This document shows, one piece after another, positions 45,121 through 57,250 of a stretch of DNA of 64,000 bases. The DNA lies in the NCBI RefSeq assembly GCF_002878395.1, contig NW_025850773.1, forward strand, positions 207,441 through 271,440. The letters run 5' to 3'. The position numbers and the translations under genes are program-made. The notes beneath the pieces were generated by a model. That model had not been told where the DNA came from, did not search any database, and saw only the letters and a list, made by a program, of their open reading frames with translations. The DNA comes from Capsicum annuum (taxonomy: Eukaryota; Streptophyta; Magnoliopsida; Solanales; Solanaceae). Numbering within the stretch: the stretch's first letter is position 1; the number at the start of each line of letters is the position of its first letter.

Positions 45121-46413
45121 GATCTAGCAGCCAAAGATGAGCTTGAGATAAATGATGTATTTTCGAATGAGAAAATCTTGACTTCTGTACTGGAGAAGAT
45201 ACCTTGGTTTGCAGATTTTGCAAATTATGTGGTGAGTGAGATGATTTTGGATCTTTCTTTTCATCAAAGAAAAAAGTTTCTCCACGATGTGACACACTAC
45301 TTCTAGGATGAGCCATATCTGTTTCAGCCATGTGCTGATAATATCATAAGGAGGTGTGTTCCAGAAGTGGATATGTTAAGTATCTTGGAAACATGTCATG
45401 CTTCCTCGGTTGGAGGCCACCATGCAGGTGACCGTACTGCTAGAAAGGTACTGCAAAGCTAATACTATTGGCCGACTTTATTCAAGGATGCTAATGAGTT
45501 TGTGAGAAGATGTGACCAATGTCAGAGGCAGGGGTCAATCTCCAAGCGCCATGACATGCCTTTGACAAAAATGATGGAAGTAGAATTGTTCAACATCTGG
45601 GGCATCGATTTATGGGGCCTTTTGTGAGATCATATAGGATGAAATACATTCTAGTTACTTGATTATGTATCAAAATAGGTTGAAGCCATTACTTTGGCTG
45701 ACAATAAAGGGAAGAGAGTGGTTGTGTTCTTTAAAAGGAATATTTTCTCTCGATTTGGGGTGCCACGCACTATTATAAGTGACGGTGGATCTCACTTTTG
45801 CAACCAATAATTCAAGATGCCTTAGCAAAGATTGGCGTTAAGTAGCACAAGGTAGTAACTCCATACCACTCACAATCTAATAGGCAAGTGGAGATTTTGA
45901 ATAGACAGATCAAAGCCATCCTTGCTAAAATAGTGAATGCTTGCAGACAAGACTGGTCTAGGAAGCTGGATGATGCCTTATGGGCATACATAACAACTTT
46001 CAAGACACCCATCGGCATATCACCGTACCAACTGGTTTACGAGAAGGCATGTTATTTTATAACTGAATTGGTGCATAAGGTGTTGTGGGCACTTAGGAGG
46101 CTGAATTTGAATTGGAGTGAGACAACGCAGTTGAGATTGGGATAGCTGTGAGATAGATAGGTTTCATCTCGGTGCATATGAAAGGGAAGATTTGCACAAA
46201 CAAAAGATGAAGAAGTACCATGACTGGAGGATTGCAAAAAGAGACTTTCAAATAGGTGATTGGGTGTTTCTCTTCAACTCCAGACTGAAGTTGTTCCCAG
46301 CTAAGCTTAAATTAAAATGGTCGGGTCCATTCCAAGTTAATCAAGTCTACTCGTCTGGAGTAATTGAACTTGCAAATGTAGACGAAAGTTTCTTCAAACT
46401 GAATAGGCAATGA
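45121..46413 (+). pseudogene. integrase, Athila-like
   Basis: Parts seen: [16 protein letters not shown]; the HHCC zinc region (CHASSVGGHHAGDRTARKVL ... FVRRCDQCQRQGS, 45390-45537); the core with IDLWG, VPRTIISDGGSHF (near 45760-45800) and, in another frame, [18 protein letters not shown] (Glu of the DDE triad, near 45885-45935); and the C-terminal part DWRIAKRDFQIGDWVFLFNS and LKWSGPFQVNQVYSSGVIEL ending at 46413. At least two frameshifts and several stops. No chromodomain, as expected for the lineage. Confidence 0.8.
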
Positions 46414-46498
46414 CTAAAGTAGTATATCGGTCCAATAGACTTGATAAAGTTCATAGCTACTATCTATCTTGATGAAGTCTAAGTAATTGAGATAACTA

Positions 46499-46543
46499 CG
46501 TCGTGCTGCGACATTAAATTAGGCACTAGTGGGAGGTAACCTA
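46499..46543 (+). other. conserved post-pol box
   Basis: CGTCGTGCTGCGACATTAAA followed by GTGGGAGGTAACC, matching the box at 19198-19243 of the other Athila-like element. Confidence 0.68.
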
Positions 46544-47097
46544 CAAGGTGTTATTGTAATCATAGTTAGAATTTATTTGTGCTTTTGTGCAATCTGATAT
46601 GTTTGTGAAGTGTGCGGGACTGAAAATACAGAATGAAAGGAGTTCTACGGTTGAAAAGGGTGTTGACGGTCGAGCTGGCAGACCGTCCCTAGTTCAACGG
46701 ACTGTCAGGTGAATCGTCAACCAGATGCTGGAAGTCAAGTTCACTGGAATAAGTTGACGGATAAGTCAATGGACCATCAAATCAATGAAGGATTGTCAAC
46801 CAAGCTATCACAGCAAAATAGAACTTCATTATCTCTGGTAAGTTGCTATGACCAACCAGACAGATCATCGGATACCCGACGGACCGTCAAGTTGGCTTGC
46901 AATTAAACCCTAATTTTGGGTTGGGTCGGGATGTGCTAAAATGCTATTTAATGCACAAGAAACTGACCTAAATTTCTTTTAACGGATGAGAACAAGTGGT
47001 TACATACGTTGCCACCTTTTCAAGTTCTAAAATTATTTAACTCCCTTTGTATTCAAAGAATCAGTTATTCTAAAGGATTCTCCCTTTTTTTCTCTCC

Positions 47098-47105
47098 TAT
47101 TTAAA
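47098..47105 (+). promoter_or_regulatory. internal TATA-like motif ahead of ORF2
   Basis: CTCCTATTTAAACAACC lies about 560 bp after the post-pol box, downstream of a GACGGTCC/GACCGTC-rich stretch (46640-46890) like the one ahead of the LTR TATA, and is followed by a pyrimidine-rich leader (CCTCTCTTTCTCTTCATC). A role as a second promoter is inferred. Confidence 0.4.
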
Positions 47106-47221
47106 CAACCTTCCTCTCTTTCTCTTCATCACAACAGAGTAGAAATCACTGATAAAAATATTAAGTTAGTTTTATTCTTCGAAGTTGCAAGTGAGTAGAG
47201 TGAAGTTACTGCAAAAGCAAG

Positions 47222-47818
47222 GTATAATCATAATCCTTCCCTCTTTTCTTTCACTGATGAGTTTAGTTATGTGACAATTGCAATGTTCTAAAAAGTAATT
47301 TCATCTTGTCTTATTTTGCCTTGTTGTGATGATTTGATTGTTGAACCCTGGTGTACTGTATTTTGGCCGAAGCCTGAGTAACCTAGGTGTTTAAGATGGA
47401 AAAATTTGCATTTAAGTATTGAATTGATGCCATTGTAATGTTGTAAATAAGAGGATATATATCAGGTTTTCGAAAAAATTCCCAAATGAAATTGTTTACT
47501 GAAGGACTTGCGGACGGTCACTTTGGCAGACCATCGCCACTACGACAGGCCGCTAGATAGACCGTCGCAATGATACCTTGTCTGTTGTTCACTGGATAAG
47601 GGGAAACAAATGACTTGGCAGACCGTCAGTTACCTAACGGATCGCCAGTTTAACCATTGGAAGACTCTGAAATGATTAAGCCACTGGTTAAGGCTGATGG
47701 CCAGACTGATGAACCGTTGCATCATTGACAAACCATCGAAATAACCATCAAGACAATTTGTCAATATTTTCCATCTGTCTGATTTACCAACTGATCCCTT
47801 GTATTCTTTTTTTTTCAG
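47222..47818 (+). other. putative intron in the ORF2 leader
   Basis: Donor AAGCAAG|GTATAATC at 47221/47222; acceptor CTTTTTTTTTTCAG|GCATT at 47818/47819, six bases before the ORF2 ATG. The T-rich tract before AG is textbook. The 597-bp intron holds a third cluster of GACGGTC-type words (47510-47770). Confidence 0.45.
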
Positions 47819-47823
47819 GCATT

Positions 47824-49479
47824 ATGGTACATAAACTTTCATTGACCAGAGTGGTGGCCGAGCATAAGGTAGAGCCGAACCTGCCAGGAGTAAGGAGGCA
47901 CTAGCCTTCAATACTCGCCAAAGAGACAGGACACTACCTACACTCTCCCAGTCTAAAGAAGAGAGTGAGATCAGTACCAACAGTACTAGTTCAAGACCCA
48001 ATGAGGCAAGGGTTGATACATCTCATCCCAAACTAGTTGAGGCTGAAACTGAGGCTACTAATATGGAGGTACGAAATGAAGCAACTAAAGTAGAGACTGA
48101 CCTTGAGGACGCCAATGTGATTAAGCATAAGAATCCTGAAGTAAGGGAAACAATCAGATGGCAACTTTAGGGAGCAAGAGATAAGTTCTATGATGGCTTG
48201 GCACCTACGGCAAATAGGGCAATCAAAAGACCAGTTGCTAAAGAGTACTAGATAGTGACAACTATGTTACATGAGTATCCTAAATTGGAGCATCAGTTCA
48301 ATGAGTTTGAGTTGGCCTGGATAAGCTAGCCACCTGGTTCATATCAATCGAATTTGGTAAGAGAATTCCTTGCTAATTATTTGGTGCTAATAGAGAAGGA
48401 TTGTCCCAAGGGGATGAAGCTTTCAGACTTTTAAAATAGGGAGTCAATCCCAGTCTGAGGATTTAATATCGACATCTTAGTTGCTTGGGCCTCAATATGA
48501 AGCCCCATCTGTTGTTCCTAATCTTGAATACCGGCTAATCTCTGTATCTACTCAAAGACCTTGGTTGGCTGGGTTGTTAACTGATGATGGTAGTCCCTCT
48601 GGAAACAAACCTATGTAAGCATACAACAAAGTATTCTCTTAGCCTTAGAGCTAATTTTTGGTGTGCTGTGGTTTGATTGAGGTTGATGCCAATAGAGGGT
48701 GATGCAAACATGGATAGTCACACGACTGTGCTTGTTGCTAGTTTGATCTCAGGGCTAAAAATTGATTTCTTCCAGATTATTACTGATGAAATGTTTGTGA
48801 GGGCTCATGAAGTGGCAAGTGCACTACTATTCCCTTATTTTATCACAAAGTTATGTAGGCGGAAGGTGTGCCTCTGATTCGGGGGGTTGATAATGCAGTT
48901 CAGGCTACACATAGACAGGATATTGAGAAGTTGAAAGATGACTCAAAGTTTGAGATAAGGATCACCAAGCTTCTAGCATACTAGATTCAGCCCGCACCAG
49001 CCCCGGATACCTCAAAAATACCTTCAGGCAGAATTGAAGAACAGGCAGTCTCAGCAGCCTATTTTTAAACCAACCCTGGTGATAAGTGATGATGATGAAG
49101 GGATTGTTGATTTATGGGAAAGTCATTGAAATTTAAAGAAAAGAAATAAGTTGATGAGAGTGCAGAAAGAAAAACTGCTAGGAGAAGGAAGACAAAAATA
49201 ATGATGCCAGAAGAAAGAGAGCTATATGACATAAAGAAAGCTATAAAAGGTCGAGAAGAGATGAAGAGAGAAGAAAGAAGAATGTAGAGGATGAAGCTAC
49301 TGGGGTATCTACTAGTTCCGCCCCAGCTAGAGGGGCTGGTTCAGACCCTATCCGAGATGTGATCTCTTCGATTTTGGAGGATGAGTTTATGAGTACCCCC
49401 ACCACCATGGGGGTCAACATTGCAACAGGTGAGGATACTGGATCCTCACCATATTTCACAGATTCCTTAGATGAATAAG
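47824..49479 (+). pseudogene. ORF2 of the Athila-like element (plant-transposon-protein type)
   Basis: A broken frame of about 550 codons from ATG 47824 to TAA 49477-49479. The N-terminus is polar (NTRQRDRTLPTLSQSKEESE). The middle has AREKFYDGLAPTANRAI-like, YPKLEHQFNEFELAW and NLVREFLANYLVLIEKDCPK (near 48355-48405). Then LMPIEGDANMDSHTTVLVAS and IITDEMFVRAHEVASALLFP (48683-48877), followed by a frameshift at 'LCRRK'. It ends basic, then acidic (VISSILEDEFMSTPTTMGVN). The middle resembles the so-called putative plant transposon protein region that follows pol in many Athila-like elements. I see no signal peptide or membrane segment of an envelope. Several stops and at least one frameshift. 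Confidence 0.6.
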
Positions 49480-50241
49480 AGGCATTACAGGTATTTCCCA
49501 CCCTCTGTACTTAAATTTTATGCATTTGAGGACAAAGAATGTATTTTTCTGTAGAGGAGGGTGTACTTTTACCACGGGGATTTTTGTTGCCGATGTTCTT
49601 TTCCTCCTTTGTGATATTTAGGAGAATCTACATATTTAGGATTGCATTTTATTTTCTTAGGCTGTGATGTAAATATCTGTTTGTTAATGTTTATTTATAA
49701 AGTGTCTTTTATTTTTAGCATCTTGTTGTATATATGGATGATGAATCATGTTGACATAAAGCTATGGACATGTATGTGTTATTATTTTCTCTAGTCATTT
49801 AGCATATGTGAGTAGCCTTTAGTGATTCTGTTATTGGTTTTAACATGTAAATGTGCATGATCATGTGACAGAAATTCTAAGAGCAGTAGAATGAGTTTGA
49901 CTCAGTTGCCTCTGTGTGTGACTATTTATGTAGTTCTTGCATAGTGTAATACCTCGAACTTGCCTGGTTCATTAATATAGTTTTGTGGTTGAGGGAATAA
50001 GATATGATAGCAGTCCTCTTTATATTTTCAGTCCACTTAGCCAAAGTAATTAACCCCACCAAAAAGTTTTTTCCATTTTTTTGAACCCTTCTTTAAGCTT
50101 GTAATAATCTTTCTTCAGCACCAATAACTCTAACTAACTCTCTTTAGGCTGTTAACACCTAAATTTGGACCTGGTCCAATATTTGACATTGTGTACCTAA
50201 ACTTAGGAAAAATACCTAAGTTTAAGTTGAGGGTGATTGAT
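49480..50241 (+). other. 3' region of the Athila-like element 2, left of the nested insertion
   Basis: Contains GCATTTGAGGACAAAGAATG and AGAGGAGGGTGT, parallel to CATTGGGGACAATGCA and GTAGGGGTGGGG after ORF2 of element 1. No reading frame of note. Confidence 0.5.
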
Positions 50242-52847
50242 TGTAACACCCCGTAAAATCTAAGCTTAATTCAGTCCATTAATACTTGTCAAGGGGTCCC
50301 AGACTTAGAATATTTTGGCTAAGTATCCAGACTTAGTTTTATTTTAGCCTTCAAAGTTTGGTAATATTATTTCGTGACCTTCACGTCTGTTAAAGGTCGA
50401 TATTTAAGTTAACTCATGATCAGGAATGTCTATAGGGGTTCCCGGGTGAGTTTCAAATTTTTCGGACCTCGTTTAGACTTTGTTTGAAATCCCAAAATAG
50501 TGAGTCAGTGCGATGTTGGAATGTCGCATTGACAATTATGTTGACAAATAAAATGTTTCTCAGCCTAAGGCAATTTCTAGTGAACTGGCGCGATGTCAGC
50601 CCATCCCATCGGTTATCTCATTGGTACCCTCGACGCGTCGTGTCGGATGCAGCATCGCTAGGCACTATTTTTGTATTTTAAACCTATGTATTTAAGGGTA
50701 ATTAGGTATTTTTCCCCGACCTTCAGCCCTCATAACACAAAATTTAGCCCTCTTTTGGCTAAATATACTCATTATTTCACAATTGGTCAAGAACAAGAAA
50801 ACCCTAGGTGATTAATTTCAAATCAAGAACTCAAGATTTCTCCATTAACAATTCTTCAATAAAGGTATGTATAGTATTCATCCAAGGGTCCCTTCCACTC
50901 TTAGAGCTCAAGAAACCCTTTTCAAAATATGAGTTTTGAATTCTATGTTGTAGGTTTGATGGTACACATGTAAATGTTGTGTTATGATTTCCAAGATTGA
51001 ATATTTATTGAATTTTCATAACTTTATGATAGTATGTGGATTGAAATCCTTAAATTTGAAGTGCTTGATATAGCCATGATGTATTAGTTGTTGAATTCAT
51101 TCCCTAAAAAAGGTTAAGCCTTCGATGTGTTTGTCAAAATGCCTAAGTGAATAAGAATTGTGTATTGTGACCCATTTATGATCCAAATGATGAACTCATG
51201 ATGTGCCCATATGTTCAAAATGACTTCCATGATAAAGCTATGTCTTGTAATGATTTTAGGAAATGTTCATAAGATTGAAATTGTGAGTTTATGATATATT
51301 GCTTGCTTTCCTATCCATGTACAAGTTTATGACCTTCAAGTGCTTGTGAAATCCCTCAATGATTGTATTGTGAATTGTTAACTATGGACACGTGTTCAAG
51401 AATGTTCATGTCTTTTTATTTTCTTGCTATCGAGTCTTGGGGGTATTTAATACTAAATAATTTAGCTATATGCCAAGAGCTAGTGTCATTTTTTAAGATA
51501 CTCTCAGTCAAGCCATGATCAGTAGAATTTAGTCAGTTATAAAACTCAAGAAAACTCAGTAATCTTAGTGTCAATCCTGTCCTATTCAGTATTCAATTAA
51601 ATCCTTACTAAACTCAGTCAGTTATCAGAATTCAGTAGTATTTTGTCAATCAACAAAACTCAGCAAACTCAGTCTAGTTCAGCTTAGTATAATCAGTTCA
51701 GTATCTATTCGGATGAGAGTAGGATTTAGCATTGAGTGAACCCAAGGATGGGAACTCACCTGCTAGCAAAGGGTGTGATTCTTAGAAGCAATCATTGCGT
51801 TCCAAAAATATGTTGCCAGCGTAGGTTGAGATATCTAACCTGCTAGATGAGGGTTGATAAGGTGTCTTAACCTGTTAGGTGAGGGTCCTACTATTCTCGT
51901 TAGGGTACTTTATAGATGAGGGTCACTCATAGTTTGTCCTTACCAGTGGTGTGGTATTGACACCCTTCTAATTGGGGTTACAGATTGGACCCCAAATTAG
52001 ATATATTATCTTATTTAGGGTATGTCGGTTAGATGACTACCTCCCACAGTCTCATACTCTATCTTCAAAATAGAACTTAGATAGTTCTACAGATTTCAGG
52101 ATTGTCAGATACAGTCACTTAGCTCAGTACGGAACTCAGCTAGTTCCATCAGGATCAGGACTATTAGACACAGTCACTCAGTTAATAGTTTATCAGTTAT
52201 CAGTAACCTATGTTATCAGTATTCAAATTATGTATCCAATGCTATCACTAATCTCAGTTATAGTTCATTCATTCATGCATTTATTCTCATGCAGTTATGT
52301 TCATGTTATTCAGTCAGTTATAGTTCATGCATATGAACCCTTGCACTCAGCCTACCTCACTTTGCATACCAGTACATTCTCATATACTGATGCATACTTT
52401 TCTCTTGCGCTATGGTGTCTTATACCATAGGTTCAGAAGCACGAGCTTTAAAACACCCTTAGTAGTTCAAATTCAGTCAGCAGCAGTACACGTAACAGTG
52501 AGTCCTCATCCTTTAAGGATATTCTTTCATTCCATTATTTCATTAGACTTAATTTATTTCAGCAGTTGGAATTAGTTGGGGATATGTCCCATCAACTTCT
52601 TATTCAGACAGTTTAGAGGCTTTTTCAGAATATAGCATGTTTAAACAGTTATTTTAGTTTTGGTTTTTATATACCTTATTTTAGATTTATTATAGTTTTG
52701 AACCTTATGGTAGTTCAGCCTAGTATTCCATATATTTCAGTCTTATTTTACAGTTATTACAGTAGGTTCCAATCATGGTTTACCTTGTGGTCCTTCGAGA
52801 TTATGAGCACCGTGTAGCGTTTAGGGTACCAGACTCGGGGTGTTAAA
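50242..52847 (+). repeat. 5' LTR of the chromovirus
   Basis: Starts TGTAACACCCCGTAAAATC. From about 51505 to 52330 it is rich in degenerate CAGTCAGTTATCAG-type words. The open frames 50484-50681 and 52230-52575 are not genes. Confidence 0.9.
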
Positions 52848-52851
52848 AACT

Positions 52852-52864
52852 TGGTATCAGAGCC
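52852..52864 (+). other. primer-binding site, initiator tRNA-Met type
   Basis: TGGTATCAGAGCC, an exact match to the common plant tRNA-Met primer site, four bases after the 5' LTR. Confidence 0.92.
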
Positions 52865-53070
52865 TAAGGTTCAACAGTGTCCTAGGAAGTCTAAAAAGCT
52901 GCATCTAGTAGAGTTTTGTGCGTAGGTGTATTGAGCGCCACATTTATGGATAAGAGGCTATGAGATGTTTTAGGAATAGTTTCCCTTCTTTCAGTATTTA
53001 TGTCGTGCGAGTGAGCATGATCTCAAATTTAAATCTTAATCTAATCCATTTCTTCCTTTTATTTATAGAA

Positions 53071-54120
53071 CCTCCCAAAAGGACTAATAAAAGGAGAAAT
53101 ATGAATTAGTCAGTACCTCAACCCATTCAGGCAGATCCCTTGGACGAACACATTTCTCATTCAAAGTTCAGAGATGCATTCATTACTCTTGCTAATTCAG
53201 TTTCTTCTCAGAATGAATGCCCAGCTACCATTTTGGCCAACCCAGTGGCTAATTCTACTACAGCCAGGATTCGGGACTTCACCCAAATAAATCCTTTTTT
53301 TCACCGAATCTAAGAAAGATGAGGACCCTCAGGAATTCCTTGATCAGGTGCAGAAGGTTATAGATATCATGGGGGTAACTGCTAGTGAGAGTGATAAGCT
53401 AGATACATATCAGTTGCAGGATGTGGCTCACACATGGTTCAAGCAGTGATAAGCAGAAAGGGCCGCAGATGCAGGGTCCATTGAGTGAGCGAAGTTTGCC
53501 ACTGCCTTCCCAGATAAATTTTTCTCCTAGAGCTGAGAGAAGCTAAGGGGTTGGAGTTTATCAACCTTAGGTAGGGCAACATAAAAGTGAAAGATTATTC
53601 GCTCAAGTTTACTTTACTAGCTAGATACGCTCCTCATGTAGTGGCAGATAGCAAATCTAAGATGAGTAAGTTTATTTCTGGAGTGAATGATAGTGTGATC
53701 AAGGAGTGCAGGACCACAATGTTGATTAGTGAGATGGACATAGCTAGGCTTATGATCTATGTTTAACATATAGAAGAGCAGAAGATTAAGGTGAGAAAAG
53801 CAGAATAAGAGAGCTAGAACAGGTAGCTTCATTTTCAATCAGCCTAAGTTAGAAAGTGGCAATCGTTCTTAGTTTTTCCCAAAGTCTTCAGTTCTATCTC
53901 CTTCCTTAGCCAGCGCTCCAGTTCCTAAGTTCAGGAAGGCTAGGATTTAAGTCTCAGGGTAGTGTCAGTAGTACCCGAACCCATCCTCTTTGTCAGACTT
54001 GTGGCAAACACTATTAGGGTATTTGTAGAGTTGGTAGTGATGTTTGTTTTGGATGTGGCAAGAAAGGCCATAGAGTTAAAAATTGTCCTCAGTCGGGTTT
54101 TCAGGGTCAGAATAACCATT
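53071..54120 (+). pseudogene. gag of the chromovirus
   Basis: Begins PPKRTNKRRNMN; the expected ATG just before is absent and a TAG follows at once. Further parts: KDEDPQEFLDQVQKVIDIMG (near 53315), LQDVAHTWFKQ then TGA (53447-53449), RYAPHMVADSKSKMSKFISG-like sequence, IKECRTTMLISEMDIARLMI, and the CCHC knuckle CFGCGKKGHRVKNC (54045-54086). The domain order is that of Del-type gag. Many stops and shifts. Confidence 0.78.
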
Positions 54121-54235
54121 CCTCAGCTCAGTCCGATCACCCGAATCAGTAGGGTGCCACCTTTAGCGCCACCAGTGAGCAACACCCAAATAGACTTTAT
54201 GCTCTTTAGTCCCAACAGGATTAGGAAAATTCTTC

Positions 54236-54760
54236 TGATATGGTTACTGGTACGTTATAAATCTTTCATTTGCATGTTTATGCTTTGCTAGATCTAAGAG
54301 CTTCTTTGTCTTTTGTTATTCCTTATATAGTAGTTGATTTTGGAGTTAGTCCCAAAATTCTAGCAGAGCGCTTTTATGTCTCTACCCAGTAGGTAAAACT
54401 ATCATAGCCCAGTGGGTATACAAGAACTGTCCGATTATGGTATCTCAGAAAGTCACTTCAGAAGACTTAGTCAAATTAGAGATGACTGATTTTGATGTCA
54501 TTCTCGGCATAGATTAGCTTCATTCTTGCTATGCCACAGTCAACTATAAAAATAAAATTATCCAGTTTCAGTTTTTGAATAAACCCATCCTAGAATGAAA
54601 GGGTGGTACTTCAGCATTCAGAGGTCAGCTTGTTTTCTATCTACGGGCTAGGAAAATAATATCTAAGGGATGTGTATATAATCTTGCACAAGTTAGAGAC
54701 TTTAGTTTTGAAACTTCTAGTCTTGAATCATTCCAGTTGTGAATGAATTCTCAGGTGTCT
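54236..54760 (+). pseudogene. aspartic protease of the chromovirus
   Basis: Reads YALLDLRASLSFVIPYIVVD (54279 on), the protease site with Asp present but the usual Gly of D-x-G-A replaced by Arg, then FGVSPKILAERFYVSTQ. A few hundred bases on, in another frame, is LEMTDFDVILGI-like sequence with D-TAG-L-H at 54512-54523, where Trp is expected. Inactive. Confidence 0.68.
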
Positions 54761-55620
54761 TTTTCGAAGATCTTCCTAAAATTCCTTCCGAAAGGGAAAT
54801 AGACTTCAGCATTGACCTTCCTCTAGATACTCAACCCATATCTATTCCTCAATATAGAATGGCACCAGTAGAACTCAGATAATTAAGGGAACAGTTGAAG
54901 GATCTCTTAGATAAGGGATTCATCAGACCCAGTGTTTCCCCGTAGGGTGCATTAGTTCTATTCGTGCGTAAGTAAGATGGTTCTCTCAGAATATACATAG
55001 ACTACCGTCATCTCAACAAAGTCATGGTCACGAATAAGTATCCACTTCCCAGAATCGATGACTTTTTTGAACAACTTTAGGATGCCAGTTATTTCTCTAA
55101 GATAGACCTCAGATCAGGCTATCAACAGCTCAAGGTCAAAGAATGTGACATTCCAAAAATAGCCTTTAGAACTCGGTATGGTTATTTTGAATTCTTAGTC
55201 ATGTCCTTTGGTCTTACCAATGCCCCAACAACTTTCATATACTTAATGAACCATGTATTCAAGAAGTACTTGGACATGTTTGTTATAGTCTTCATAGATG
55301 ACATCCTTGTCTATTCCTGCAGTGAACCTGATCATATAGACCATTCAGGATAGTATTGCAGACTCTCAGAAATCATCAGTTTTTCACTAAATTCAGTAAG
55401 TGCAAATTTTGGCTAAGGTCGGTAGCGTTCCTTAGTCATATCATTTCTACTGATGGTATTAGAGTTGATCCCCGCAAGACCAAAGCATTAAGAAACTGGC
55501 CTAAACCCATCTCTCCATCAGATATCAGGAGTTTCGTGAGTTTGGTTGGCTATTATAGACTATTTGTTGAAGGGTTTTCTTCTATTATATCCCCTATGTC
55601 CAGATTGACTTAGAAAAAAG
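54761..55620 (+). pseudogene. reverse transcriptase of the chromovirus
   Basis: Parts seen in order: [118 protein letters not shown], and the catalytic FIDDILVYS (FIDD codons 55291-55302). The thumb part continues at 55356-55613 (FSKCKFWLRSVAFLSHIIST, IRSFVSLVGYYRLFVEGFSS). Stops include TAG 55078-55080 where Gln is usual, and there is a frameshift near 55350. Confidence 0.86.
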
Positions 55621-56010
55621 TCAAGTTTTAGTGGTCAGATTCATGCGAGAAGAGTTTTCAGGAGCTGAAGACTCGACTCACCTCAGGCCCAGTTCTAACT
55701 CTTCCAGACGGTTCAGATAGGTTTGTCGTGTACTATGATGTATCTAGAGTGGATTTGGGTTGTTTCTCATGCAGCATGGTAAGGTCATAGCCTACACCTC
55801 CAGACAACATATAGATGTGTCCACAAATCACAAAAGCCTTCAGTATGTATTCTCTTAGAAAGACTTAAACCTCCGTCAGAGAAGGTGGTTAGAACTCTTA
55901 AAAGATTATGACATGAGTGTCCTTTATTATTTGGGCAAGGCCAATGTAGTGGCCAAGGCTCTCAGTAGACTGTCTATGGGTAGTGTTTCTCATGTTGAGG
56001 ATAGTAAGAA
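55621..56010 (+). pseudogene. RNase H of the chromovirus
   Basis: Parts seen: VVYYDVSRVDLGCFLMQHGK (with a missing base after D), VIAYTSRQHIDVSTNHKSLQ, LRQRRWLELLKDYDMSVLYY, and GKANVVAKALSRLSMGSVSH. The second-half TDHKSLQ motif reads TNHKSLQ, so a catalytic Asp is lost. Confidence 0.75.
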
Positions 56011-57250
56011 GAAGACAACTTAGGAAGTCTATTAGCTTGCCCGACTAGGTGTCCACTTATTCGATTCAACAGAAGGTAGTATATGGGTACAGAGTAGTTC
56101 AGAATCATCTCTAATTTTTGAGGTAAAGGAAAAACAGGATAGAGATCCTAGTCTAGTCAAGTTAAAAAAGTCAATCAGAGATTAGAAGGTAGAGGTTTTC
56201 TCCTAAGGAGGAGATGGTGTGTTGCATTATCAGGGTTGTCTGTGTGTGTCAGGTATAGATGACTTGAGGAAATGAATTCTTATAGAAGCACATGGTGCAC
56301 GTTACTCTATTCATCCTGGGGCAACTAAAATATATCACGACTTGCGGTTGATCTATCGGTGGAGTGGGATGAAGAGAGACATTGCAGAGTTTGTGGCTAA
56401 GTTCTCAACATGTCAGTAGGTTAAGATTGAACATTAGAGGCCTAATGGGTCCATGTAGGAGTTTAGTATTCCTACTTGGAAGTGGGAAGAAGTGAACATG
56501 GACTTTGTGATGGGTTTGCCTCACACTCGTCATCAGCATGATTCAGTTTGGTTCATTGTAGACAAGGTAACCAAATCAGCTCATTTCCTTCCAGTCTATA
56601 CCTCTTATTGAGCTGAGGATTATGCCAAACTCTATATCAGGGAGTTGGTCTGATTACACGGTGTTCTATTGTACATTATCTCAGATAGAGGTACCTAATT
56701 CACCTCTTATTTATGGAAAGTATCCCAAAGGGGTCTTGGTACCCGAGTTCATCTCAGTACATCCTTTCATCCTCAGACAAATGGTCAAGTAGAAAAAAAC
56801 ATTCAGACCTTGAAAGATATGCTAAGGGTGTGTGCAATTGATTTCAAGGGTAGTTCGGATGATCACTTTCCTTTGATCGAGTTTGCATAAAACAATAATT
56901 ACCATTCCAGTATTCAGATAGCTCCATTTGAAGCTCTCTACGGTAGGAGTACAAATCTCTAATTAGATGGTTTGAAGTTGGTGAGGCCACAATTGTAGGG
57001 CCTAACTTGATTTTCAATGCCTTAGAAAAAGTTTCATTGATCAGAGAAAGGCTCAAGACATCTCAGAGACGACAAAAATTGTATACAGATATGTGCAAAA
57101 AGGATCTCGAGTTCAAGATTGGTGACCATGTGTACTTGAAAATCTCTCCCATGAAGGGAGTAAAGAGGTTTGGCAAGAAGGGAAAGCTTTGTCCCTGATA
57201 TGTCGGTCCCTTCAAAATTCTTAGTTGCTTTGACAAGGTAGCTTATGAGC
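56011..57250 (+). pseudogene. integrase of the chromovirus
   Basis: Zinc region with AHGARYSIHPGATKIYHDLR (56290 on) and KFSTCQ then TAG (56417-56419). Core with VNMDFVMGLPHTRHQHDSVW (first Asp), IISDRG then TAA, FTSYLWKVSQRGLGTRVHLS and TSFHPQTNGQVEKNIQTLKD (Glu), and FPLIEFA. C-terminal part FKIGDHVYLKISPMKGVKRF (57007-57198). All three DDE residues can be seen, but the frame is broken many times. Confidence 0.82.

Noticed and set aside
47824..49479. A retroviral envelope gene
   Set aside because: ORF2 sits where env-like genes lie in some Athila elements, but no signal peptide or membrane segment can be read. The middle fits the plant-transposon-protein type better.
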